This document shows, one piece after another, positions 54,598 through 62,256 of a stretch of DNA of 64,000 nucleotides. Under the pieces are notes generated by a model. It ran no database searches and had not been told where the DNA came from. It saw nothing but the letters and a program-made list of their open reading frames with translations. Each line of letters starts with the position of its first letter. The stretch's first letter is position 1. This DNA comes from Bacillus sp. SORGH_AS_0510 (GTDB lineage Bacteria > Bacillota > Bacilli > Bacillales > Cytobacillaceae): contig NZ_JAUTAU010000001.1 of the NCBI RefSeq assembly GCF_030818775.1, forward strand, positions 3,166,001-3,230,000, in the 5' to 3' direction. Position numbers and translations under genes: made by a program.

Positions 54598-54840
54598 AAA
54601 AAGGCCCTAATCCCAAAAAAGGGACCAAGGCCTGGCGGTACCACCCTAAATTCATAAAGCATTCGCTTTAAACTCTTTGCATGATAACGGATTTGATCCG
54701 CATGTATCTTCAAGATATCCGATACAGAACTCAGAGGCAGGTTCAAATGACTGTCTTAAGAAACCTCGCACCAATGGTTTCCTCTCTTGGTAAGACACAA
54801 TTCACTTTACTAATCCCCGTCATCGTTTCAATAGTATTTT
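54598..54840 (-). ncRNA. T-box riboswitch of proS
   Basis: On the minus strand the leader contains the T-box core AGGGTGGTACCGCC followed by a terminator (GGCCTTGGTCCC with GGGATTAGGGCC, then TTTTT). Upstream structure includes GAACCTGCC, where CCU is a plausible proline specifier. Uncharged tRNA-Pro would stabilise the antiterminator. A rightward frame across it is not a gene. Confidence 0.93.
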
Positions 54841-54847
54841 TGAAGAA

Positions 54848-54876
54848 ATTATATATTTCATCAACCAAAAAGTCAA
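54848..54876 (-). promoter_or_regulatory. Sigma-A promoter of the proS leader
   Basis: On the minus strand TTGACT (54871-54876) and TATAAT (54848-54853) are separated by 17 bp. Transcription would start near 54841, at the 5' end of the T-box. Confidence 0.85.
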
Positions 54877-55000
54877 GGTTCATAAAACGTTCATATAATT
54901 CACTTAATAGGCACTTTTGTATACATAATTTACAATTATAATACTCTTATGTTGTTTATTTCTAAAAATGATTCAGCACACATAAGAGGAGACCAATCAA

Positions 55001-55891
55001 ATGACTATTTTTTCAATCATATCGGCCGTACTTGTTGCTATAGGGACCGGCTATACCATTTACCTTCTATACCGCAATAAAAATCAACTGAGCAATACTC
55101 CAGGATTACTGCTTAGCATGGTAATTGCTATTATTACAGGCTTGTTGACCGGAAGCATTATTGGAATTCTCTCTGGTGAAACATTTTTAGTTGTTGGCGT
55201 TAGCATGATTATTGGATTCGTAATTGGCTTCTTAGCAGGACACCCTATTGGATTACTTGCGATACTAATGGCTTCTATCTTTGGGTTAATCGGTGGGATT
55301 AATGGAGCAATTCTTGGATTATTTCTTCAATACATAACCCCCACCATACTACTTGGAATTTTATTAGGATTCTATATTGTGATAATCGGTTTTGTTATTG
55401 TTTACATTTCCGTAACCACGAAGAATAAATTTTCAATTGATACCGAAGAACTATCTCCATTTGCAATATTAGGAGGAGGAGCTGTTCTCGTATCACTATT
55501 TTTATTTATGTATAGTACTGATATGGTAAAGATTCCAGGGAAATCAGAGACAGCACAAGCTGTAACAAAACAAGAAAACGCAGCTAAAAAGGCATCTGCA
55601 ACAGAAATCGATGTTACCGATCAAAGCAAACCAAAAATAAACATGCTCGTAACAAAGACAGGATACACCCCTAATGTCATCCGTGTGAAAAAGGGTGTTC
55701 CAATAGAACTAGAGATCAATAATCCACTGGAAGATAGCTGTTTATCAACATTTATGATTCCTGATTTTAATATTAAAAACGTTAACTTAAAAGTTGGAAC
55801 GACCAAACTTTCCTTTACCCCTGATAAAACAGGAAAATATACGTTTAGTTGCGGCATGGAAATGTTTAAAGGAACAATAATCGTAGAATAA
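55001..55891 (+). CDS. Multi-helix membrane protein fused to a cupredoxin domain
   Basis: A 296-residue protein. The N-terminal part has about six Gly/Ile-rich helices, and residues from about 200 form an extracytoplasmic cupredoxin-like domain. Candidate copper ligands are DSCLSTFMIPDF and FSCGMEMFKG, which pairs Cys and Met. This resembles copper-binding EfeO/plastocyanin-like modules on a membrane anchor. A role in copper handling or electron transfer is inferred. AAGAGGAG precedes the ATG. Confidence 0.75.
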   Translation: MTIFSIISAVLVAIGTGYTIYLLYRNKNQLSNTPGLLLSMVIAIITGLLTGSIIGILSGETFLVVGVSMIIGFVIGFLAGHPIGLLAILMASIFGLIGGINGAILGLFLQYITPTILLGILLGFYIVIIGFVIVYISVTTKNKFSIDTEELSPFAILGGGAVLVSLFLFMYSTDMVKIPGKSETAQAVTKQENAAKKASATEIDVTDQSKPKINMLVTKTGYTPNVIRVKKGVPIELEINNPLEDSCLSTFMIPDFNIKNVNLKVGTTKLSFTPDKTGKYTFSCGMEMFKGTIIVE

Positions 55892-55895
55892 AAGA

Positions 55896-55935
55896 CAAAA
55901 AGGCTGACTTCCTCCAATTAAGTCAGCTTTTTTTT
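55896..55935 (+). terminator. Terminator after the cupredoxin gene
   Basis: Stem AAGGCTGACTT/AAGTCAGCTT followed by a T-run. Confidence 0.85.
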
Positions 55936-55938
55936 CAC

Positions 55939-56475
55939 CTATAAAACTTCTTGATTTTCTAAGTACCGCTTTTTTCTCTTTCTATCTGTGCGCAGGATTT
56001 GAATAGATAAATAGATTCCTGAACCGGTAAGGAACATCATAGCGATTGCCGTTAAATCAATTAGCCATTTCACGTCAGTATTACCGATTCTTCCTTCATG
56101 CAGACCTCGGATGGTGCTCATGAATGATCCTTGTCCCATTCTTTCTCCACGAAATCCTTCAGGAAAATTCCCATTCCTGCCGAACCCAGAAGTTCCTTGA
56201 AATTGTCCATTTTCATTCGAGCCAGTTTGTCCCTGGGATTGAGCATTTCTATTAAACCCATTTTGCCCTTGCATTTGACCATTTCCTTGACCAGCATTCT
56301 GTCTAAATTGTCCTCCATTGAACTGACCCGGCTGAAAGTTTCCTCTTCCACCTTCAACTTGAGCTTGTCCCATTAACCATGGTTCATTCATTAATAAGCC
56401 GGTAAGCGACTCCATAAAAATTAATACAGATGCAATTAATCCGATCCATAAGTGCGCCCTTCTTAGTTTCTTCAT
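55939..56475 (-). CDS. PepSY-associated TM-like protein with Gln/Asn/Gly-rich loop
   Basis: A 178-residue protein starting at the ATG after AAAGGAG. The N-terminal helix RRAHLWIGLIASVLIFMESL and the C-terminal LHEGRIG segment with a following helix resemble PepSY-associated transmembrane proteins. Between them is about 90 residues of low-complexity Gln/Asn/Gly/Phe-rich sequence. The loop echoes the Gly-rich tail of the MFP gene at 60628. The function is unknown. It follows the histidine kinase. Confidence 0.7.
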   Translation of the reverse strand: MKKLRRAHLWIGLIASVLIFMESLTGLLMNEPWLMGQAQVEGGRGNFQPGQFNGGQFRQNAGQGNGQMQGQNGFNRNAQSQGQTGSNENGQFQGTSGFGRNGNFPEGFRGERMGQGSFMSTIRGLHEGRIGNTDVKWLIDLTAIAMMFLTGSGIYLSIQILRTDRKRKKRYLENQEVL

Positions 56476-56556
56476 TACGGTGTTTTCTCCTTTCAACATA
56501 ATGTTGTTTCCATTCATAAGCCTATTATGTTGAGGGTTCCTTAAGATTTCCTTAAA

Positions 56557-56590
56557 AAAGAACCCAAAATTAATTTTTTTGGGTTCTTGG
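56557..56590 (-). terminator. Terminator overlapping the histidine kinase stop
   Basis: AAGAACCCAAAA/TTTTGGGTTCTT with TTTTTT on the minus strand. It separates the two-component genes from the PepSY-type gene. Confidence 0.75.
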
Positions 56591-57847
56591 AAAAATAATT
56601 TCAATGGTCGTTCCTTTACCGAGACTACTTTGAACCTTGGTTTTTCCATGATGTTTCTCGATAATCCATTTTGCAATTGACAAGCCAAGACCCGTACCTT
56701 CGGCAGCGGTTCGAGCTTTGTCGCTTTGATAGAAACGGTCAAATATTTTTGGAATATCTTCTTCTGGGATACCAATCCCATTATCCTTTACTTCTAAGTG
56801 GATGGAGGAGTGACTTTGCCTGCATGAAAGTAGGATTTCCCCTCCTTCTTTCGTGTACTTTATTGCGTTATCCAACAAGATAACAATAAGCTGATGAATC
56901 CTTTCTTTATCTGCATAAAATTCCACCGGTTCAAGAGCACATAAACGAAGTTCCTTCTCTTGGTATAGAGCAATCTCTTCATAATGATGTAGAATTTCTT
57001 TTAATAGTTCATCTAAGCGGAAAGACTTCTTCCTCATTTCAATCTGATCGGAATCAGACCTGGCCAACGTCAATAAATTGGCCACAAGTTTCGACAGACG
57101 TCTTGATTCATTAGAAATGGCTGAAATATCTAATATTTTATCCTTTATCGTTGCTGCTGGTGATCGAAAAAGAATATCTGTCTTTGCTTGGATTACAGCT
57201 AATGGGGTTCGCAGTTCGTGCGATGCATCAGAAACAAACTCTGTCTGCTTTTGCCATGCCTTTTTAATCGGCACAAGTGCTTTGCCCGCTAAGAAATAAC
57301 CCGATACAACAGCTAGAACGACTCCGATACAAATTCCGATGATAATAATTAACAGGAGTCTTTTTAGTAACTCATTTTCTGAGTCTACATTTCGAATAAA
57401 TTGAACGGTAATTTTACCTAACTCAGGATGAACAACTTCGAATGCAACATATCGAAAAGAAAATTGCTCCACATTCACATCCTCTAGACTATTTAATGTT
57501 TTCGGTCGAATTGCCTCTTCATTATCTAGAAAAAGGTCAGAATCACGGTTTTGTTCCGCGATTAATTGTTTATTTTCATCCCAAATTAAGGTCATGATTC
57601 TTGGGTCTCTTCGGACAAATCTTGCTTTCACCCCAGGCTCATCTTCTTTTTTCTCACCTTTTAATGGGCCTATACCAGGTCTCGGCTGATTCTCAAAGTG
57701 TTTAAGTGATTCTTCTAGTGACTCATTAACATCCTTATATAATCTGTTCTCCGTATAAAAATAAATAATAGCACCAAGCACGCTAATTAGGATAATAAAG
57801 ACGATTGAATTAATAAATGTTAATCGGATAAGTGTTTGCCGAAACAT
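56570..57847 (-). CDS. Membrane sensor histidine kinase
   Basis: A 425-residue kinase. The first helix (about 8-30) and a second near 165-190 enclose an extracytoplasmic domain. A HisKA H-box (FVSDASHELRTPLAVIQAK) follows, then an HATPase domain with DNAIKYTKEGG, DNGIGIPEED and GTGLGLSIAKWI. It is paired with the adjacent response regulator, nine bases away. The stimulus is unknown; the neighbouring exporter suggests envelope or antimicrobial stress. GGGGGAG precedes the ATG. Confidence 0.93.
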   Translation of the reverse strand: MFRQTLIRLTFINSIVFIILISVLGAIIYFYTENRLYKDVNESLEESLKHFENQPRPGIGPLKGEKKEDEPGVKARFVRRDPRIMTLIWDENKQLIAEQNRDSDLFLDNEEAIRPKTLNSLEDVNVEQFSFRYVAFEVVHPELGKITVQFIRNVDSENELLKRLLLIIIIGICIGVVLAVVSGYFLAGKALVPIKKAWQKQTEFVSDASHELRTPLAVIQAKTDILFRSPAATIKDKILDISAISNESRRLSKLVANLLTLARSDSDQIEMRKKSFRLDELLKEILHHYEEIALYQEKELRLCALEPVEFYADKERIHQLIVILLDNAIKYTKEGGEILLSCRQSHSSIHLEVKDNGIGIPEEDIPKIFDRFYQSDKARTAAEGTGLGLSIAKWIIEKHHGKTKVQSSLGKGTTIEIIFPRTQKN

Positions 57848-57856
57848 TTGCTCCCC

Positions 57857-58528
57857 CTACTCTTCGTTAAGCATATAACCTACTCCACGAATCGTTTTAA
57901 TATCAGAATGGTAACCCGATGGTTCTAGTTTTTTTCGAAGGTGATGCATGAAAACCTCAACAATGGCAATGGTTGTATCTGAATCAAAGCCCCATACGCG
58001 ATCATAGATTTGTTCCTTGGTTAAAATAGCCCCTTTGTTTTGAATGAGGTATTCTAGTAGTTCATATTGTTTGGCTGTAAGTTTGATTTGTTCACCATTT
58101 GCCACAATGTCTCTTTCTTTTCCTAATAGTTCTATTCCACGATATTGTATGGTCTGATTAGTAGTTAAGCTGCCACTTCTTCGTAATAATGCTCGGATCC
58201 TTGCTTTTAACTCCGCTGCTTGGAATGGCTTCACTAAGTAATCATCTCCGCCGCTATCCAACCCCTTCACACGGTCTTCCAGGGAATCTCTAGCTGTCAG
58301 AAACAGGACTGGTATTTTTAATCCTTCTTTACGAATCGTCTGAAGGACTTCAAATCCATCTATTTCGGGGATCATTACGTCTAAAACAATAGCATCATGG
58401 ATGTTTTGCATGGCCAAAAACAATGCATCTTCTCCATTCGTTGCTTGATCAACCTCAAATTCGTCTGATAATAATTCAACAATTGATTCCAACAACGAAA
58501 GATTATCTTCGACAACTAGTAAACGCAT
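57857..58528 (-). CDS. OmpR-family response regulator
   Basis: A 223-residue two-domain regulator. The receiver domain has acidic residues (VVEDN), phospho-Asp in VLDVMIPEIDGFE and the conserved Lys in YLVKPF. The C-terminal winged helix carries LTAKQYELLEYLI and RGVGYML. It precedes the histidine kinase in the same operon. AGGAGAG precedes the ATG. A family B repeat lies directly upstream. Confidence 0.95.
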   Translation of the reverse strand: MRLLVVEDNLSLLESIVELLSDEFEVDQATNGEDALFLAMQNIHDAIVLDVMIPEIDGFEVLQTIRKEGLKIPVLFLTARDSLEDRVKGLDSGGDDYLVKPFQAAELKARIRALLRRSGSLTTNQTIQYRGIELLGKERDIVANGEQIKLTAKQYELLEYLIQNKGAILTKEQIYDRVWGFDSDTTIAIVEVFMHHLRKKLEPSGYHSDIKTIRGVGYMLNEE

Positions 58529-58583
58529 CTCTATCTCTCCTAGTAAAAAGGTCTATTTTGATGTTACAAAAAAGTATAATATC

Positions 58584-58717
58584 CGACTTCGAGAATTGTC
58601 CAGCTCCAGCGCCTAGCCCCTCGGGTCAAATAACCTTCGGCAATAAAAGTCAAAAGGCGGACTTTTCTTCCCGAAGAATATTTGCCTGTCGGGGCTGACC
58701 AAGGCGCTTACGCTTTT
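58584..58717 (-). repeat. Intergenic palindromic repeat family B, copy 3
   Basis: In reverse orientation it reads AAGCGTAAGCGCCTTGG through to GGACAATTCTCGAAGTCG, matching the whole of copy 1. It lies between the MacB-like permease end and the response regulator. Confidence 0.85.
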
Positions 58718-58770
58718 CTAATTATAGAGGAAACAAAGCGGCCGCAATAGATGCGATCCGCTTTGTTTCA

Positions 58771-59937
58771 CTATTCATATCTCAGTGCTTGAATCGGATT
58801 CAACTTAGAAGCTTTATTAGCAGGGAATACTCCAAAAATCACACCTACTGCTAACGAGAATAAAAACGATAATATCATTACTGAAGAAGTAAACGATACG
58901 GTCAAGCTTAATAGAGAGGATAATAATTTTCCTATGCCTACTCCTGCTAAAATCCCAATAACCCCACCTACTCCACTTAAGACAACCGCTTCAATAAGGA
59001 ATTGTAAAAGGACATCTCTCCTTTTTGCCCCTATTGCTTTACGAATACCAATTTCTTTGGTTCGTTCTGAAACAGATACAAGCATTATATTCATAATTCC
59101 AATTCCACCGACAAGTAGAGAAATACTAGCAATCCCTCCAAGCATCATAGTCATCGTATCTGTAACAGAACTCATCGTATCCATTAAATCCTGTTGGTTT
59201 GTTACACTATAGGAATCACTTTTATTAGGAAATATAGAAGCCATTTTCCTTTCTACTTCGTTCATGACATAGTCCATTTGGTCTTCACTTTTTCCTTGAA
59301 GATATACTTGATTAATCGTTGTACTCTTGACCAACCGCTGTCCCGTACTAATTGGAACGATAACCACATTATCACCGCTTTGCCCAAGTGAACTGCCTTT
59401 TGATACGAGGACACCTACTACTTTAAAGGATGTTCCCTCAATTTGAATGTATTGACCAATAGGGTTTTCCGCACCAAAAAAGGTTGATGCCGTATCTGCA
59501 CCGATTACTGCAATTTTTTGTCTATATTCAATATCTAAATCTGTAATGAAACGCCCTGCACTCACTTTAGTGTCACGCACAATGGAATAAGCAGCATTGG
59601 TTCCTGTTAGTGTCACTTGTGAAGAGGTTTTATCTTTTTTAACATTTACCCGTCCAGAAACAACAGGAGAAATAGCCTTCACACCATTTAGTTTACCAAG
59701 CCCATCGATTTTATCTTCTGATAATGCTAAATCTGTGCCAAAGGTATTAATCGTTAAGAGGTTCGTTCCAAGCTGATTAATCTGACTCGTCACATTTTTG
59801 GCCGATCCTTGTGCGATTGAAACAAGGATGATGACAGAGGACACTCCAATAATCATTCCCAGCATCGTTAAAGCAGACCTAAGCTTATTCCCTCTAATAC
59901 TGCGGAGTGCCATTTTAATAGATTGAAAGATTCCCAA
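58771..59937 (-). CDS. MacB/YknZ-like ABC permease
   Basis: About 388 residues. One N-terminal helix (LRSALTMLGMIIGVSSVII) is followed by a large extracytoplasmic MacB-like domain and three C-terminal helices, with the FtsX-type stretch ERTKEIGIRKAIGAKRRDVL. The TTG at 59937, five bases after GGGGGTGA, is chosen; an adjacent TTG is also possible. It overlaps the ATPase gene end and works with the ATPase and MFP subunits. Confidence 0.92.
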   Translation of the reverse strand: MGIFQSIKMALRSIRGNKLRSALTMLGMIIGVSSVIILVSIAQGSAKNVTSQINQLGTNLLTINTFGTDLALSEDKIDGLGKLNGVKAISPVVSGRVNVKKDKTSSQVTLTGTNAAYSIVRDTKVSAGRFITDLDIEYRQKIAVIGADTASTFFGAENPIGQYIQIEGTSFKVVGVLVSKGSSLGQSGDNVVIVPISTGQRLVKSTTINQVYLQGKSEDQMDYVMNEVERKMASIFPNKSDSYSVTNQQDLMDTMSSVTDTMTMMLGGIASISLLVGGIGIMNIMLVSVSERTKEIGIRKAIGAKRRDVLLQFLIEAVVLSGVGGVIGILAGVGIGKLLSSLLSLTVSFTSSVMILSFLFSLAVGVIFGVFPANKASKLNPIQALRYE

Positions 59938-60628
59938 CAAGGTCACCCCCGTTTTCTTGAAGCTGGCCATCTTGAATACTGACCATTCTCTTCGCTTGCT
60001 TTGCAATGGCTAAATCATGCGTTATTAAAATAATGGTATGCCCTGTTTCATTAAGCTCTTGCATAATGAGTAGAATTTCTTTACTAGTTTTACTGTCAAG
60101 TGCACCTGTTGGTTCATCCGCAAGAAGGATGGATGGATTTCCTACAAGTGCTCTAGCAATCGCCACCCGTTGCTGCTGTCCCCCTGAAAGCTGGGTTGGC
60201 AAATGGCCTGCCCTCTCCTTTAAACCTACTTTTTCAAGGCTTTCTAAAGCTCTCTCCCGTCGTTCTTTGGTGGGAACCCCGCTATATAACAATGGCAATT
60301 CTACATTTTCAAGTGCTGTTAACTTAGTTAAGAGATTAAAATTTTGAAAGATAAATCCTATTTTTTTATTTCTAATCGTCGCCAATTGATTGTCATTCAT
60401 CTTGCTGATGTCTCTACCATCCAATAAATAGGTTCCCGACTGCGGTCTGTCGAGGCAGCCTAACATGTTCATTAGAGTGGATTTACCGGAACCAGATGGG
60501 CCAATGATGGCTAAGAATTCTCCTTGCTCAATATCAATTGAAACTTTATTTAGAGCATGGACTGTCTCTCCTCCAAGTTGGTAGGTCTTCATTAAACCTT
60601 TAATTTGAATAATTGGTTTGGCCATCAC
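59915..60628 (-). CDS. MacB-type ABC ATPase (YknY-like)
   Basis: A 237-residue ATPase with Walker [10 protein letters not shown], signature [15 protein letters not shown], Walker [13 protein letters not shown] and switch His in LITHDLA. It is in the LolD/MacB-type subfamily. The GTG start overlaps the stop of the MFP gene (TAGTG); an ATG three bases later is an alternative. It is coupled to the permease. Confidence 0.94.
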   Translation of the reverse strand: MMAKPIIQIKGLMKTYQLGGETVHALNKVSIDIEQGEFLAIIGPSGSGKSTLMNMLGCLDRPQSGTYLLDGRDISKMNDNQLATIRNKKIGFIFQNFNLLTKLTALENVELPLLYSGVPTKERRERALESLEKVGLKERAGHLPTQLSGGQQQRVAIARALVGNPSILLADEPTGALDSKTSKEILLIMQELNETGHTIILITHDLAIAKQAKRMVSIQDGQLQENGGDLVGNLSIY

Positions 60629-61602
60629 TAGTTACCGGTCCTTCCACTAAATTGTCCTTGACGACCACCACTGCGGTTAAAACCGCCCATTCCACCCATA
60701 TTTCCTCCGCCAAATCCTCCACCTTGCATGAAGCCTCTTGTATTGTTTGAAGAGGTACCAGTGGCAAGCTGTGGTAATTGAACAACTTGTCCCTCTTTTA
60801 AACCTTCGGTAATTTCGACATAATCTTCATTAGCTAATCCCGTTTTTACCATTTGTTGTTCTGTTCCGCCATTAGATTGTGAATTGTCCGAGGCTGATGT
60901 TAGTAGGACATATTTTTCATTATTACTGCTGTGAATGGCATCGAGCGGCACATATAATGTATCCTTCTTGCTTGCTGTTAATATACTAGCCTCTGTACTC
61001 ATACCAACTTTAAGATTAACAGGTTTATCAATATGAATCGTTACATCAAAAGTAGACACACCGTTGGAAGAAGTACCTTCTTCAGCTATATTCGTCACCT
61101 TACCTGTGTAACTTTGATCTGGGAAGGCATTTATTTTGATATTTACAGTTTGATCTTTTTTTATCTGTGGAATATCAAGCTCATCTATTTGTACCACTGT
61201 CTCCAAGTCTTTATAGTTCGTAACATGTGCAACAACTTGTCCACTTGTTACCCGCTCACCAGCTGAAACAGCAATAGTAGTGACGATTCCCGCAGCTGTC
61301 GCAGTGATTGGATCACTTCCATCCGTAAAAGAAATTAGCTCATCCCCTTCTTTAACCTCTTCACCTACAGAAACCAACACTTCATCAATTTCATTGTTAT
61401 TGTCTTTTGCTTTAATATCTTCACTCGTTACTGGCTGAACTGTTCCTGATCCACTGATTTTAACTTCTAGCGTTCCTTTTTGAACAATTGCTGTCCTTAC
61501 CTGTGCTGATGCTGTTTGGCTCTTTGTTTTTGTTGAAAAATATTGATAGCCGACAAAGCCAACTATAAGTATGCCTATCGTTAGTAACACCCATTTTTTC
61601 AT
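60628..61602 (-). CDS. Membrane fusion (adaptor) subunit, YknX-like
   Basis: A 324-residue protein with an N-terminal anchor helix (MKKWVLLTIGILIVGFVGYQ), lipoyl/barrel-sandwich segments, a beta-barrel and a Gly/Met/Phe-rich tail (GGGFGGGNMGGMGGFNRSGG). It couples the ABC ATPase/permease to export across the wall. The ATG follows AAAAAGGAG. First gene of the YknXYZ-like operon; the tail is longer and more Gly-rich than usual. Confidence 0.92.
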   Translation of the reverse strand: MKKWVLLTIGILIVGFVGYQYFSTKTKSQTASAQVRTAIVQKGTLEVKISGSGTVQPVTSEDIKAKDNNNEIDEVLVSVGEEVKEGDELISFTDGSDPITATAAGIVTTIAVSAGERVTSGQVVAHVTNYKDLETVVQIDELDIPQIKKDQTVNIKINAFPDQSYTGKVTNIAEEGTSSNGVSTFDVTIHIDKPVNLKVGMSTEASILTASKKDTLYVPLDAIHSSNNEKYVLLTSASDNSQSNGGTEQQMVKTGLANEDYVEITEGLKEGQVVQLPQLATGTSSNNTRGFMQGGGFGGGNMGGMGGFNRSGGRQGQFSGRTGN

Positions 61603-61747
61603 TTGTTTTCTACTCCTTTTTATACCTGGGCTCTTAACCAGGAAGCTGAAAGTTTTCATAAAGTATTATTGCTTTCAAACCTTAATTTTTCCTTAAGGGA
61701 AAATATTGACTGAAATTTTTCTTTGTTTTATAGTTAAACAAGTGAAT

Positions 61748-61764
61748 AGTTAAATGGTTGAACT
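61748..61764. promoter_or_regulatory. Candidate MarR operator
   Basis: AGTTAAATGGTTGAACT is an imperfect palindrome (AGTT-x-AA-x3-TT-x-AACT) 28 bases before the MarR gene. A second half-site TAGTTAAA lies at 61730, 17 bases before the one at 61747. Confidence 0.5.
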
Positions 61765-61791
61765 ACTTTTTCCAAAAGGGGAGGTGTAGGA

Positions 61792-62253
61792 ATGGATAAT
61801 AAAACCGTACAGGAATTGATTGACCGCTATGTGACGTTATCCTTTCAGGTACACAAAAAAGCCGAGTCATTAATTAAGGGACAAATAGGCAATGAATTGA
61901 CAAATGACCAGCACTACATATTACGATATATCAACCAATCTAAGGAATGTACCTCTTCTGAATTAGCTGATGCATTTGAAGTGAATAAAAGTGCCATAAC
62001 AGCAATTATTAACCGAATGGTAGAAAGAGGACTGATTCAGCGAACACGCGATGAAAACGACCGAAGGGTTGTTTATTTAACGTTGACTGTTGCAGGTGAA
62101 TCCTTATTTCAGGATTGCCAAGAAAAAGTACGCTTACTAGTCGAATCGATCATTACCCAATTTGATGAAACAGAAATTGTTAACTTTGTGAATACTTATG
62201 AAAAGTTAGCTGCAATTTTAACTAACAAGAAAAAGGAAGAACTGGGGGAATAA
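61792..62253 (+). CDS. MarR-family transcriptional regulator (YdgG-like)
   Basis: A 153-residue winged-helix repressor. The recognition region is SELADAFEVNKSAITAIINR, and the wing reads RTRDENDRRVVYLTLT. It probably represses the following MMPL transporter gene, as in the B. subtilis ydgG-ydgH pair. GGGGAGGTG precedes the ATG. The effector is unknown. Confidence 0.93.
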   Translation: MDNKTVQELIDRYVTLSFQVHKKAESLIKGQIGNELTNDQHYILRYINQSKECTSSELADAFEVNKSAITAIINRMVERGLIQRTRDENDRRVVYLTLTVAGESLFQDCQEKVRLLVESIITQFDETEIVNFVNTYEKLAAILTNKKKEELGE

Positions 62254-62256
62254 TCC

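Noticed and set aside
54681..54941. Rightward 86-codon frame before the cupredoxin gene
   Set aside because: It lies over the T-box leader and proS promoter on the other strand and lacks a ribosome site.
56476..56781. Upstream in-frame extension of the PepSY-type gene into the histidine kinase
   Set aside because: It would run through the kinase terminator and coding region; the ATG at 56475 has a ribosome site.
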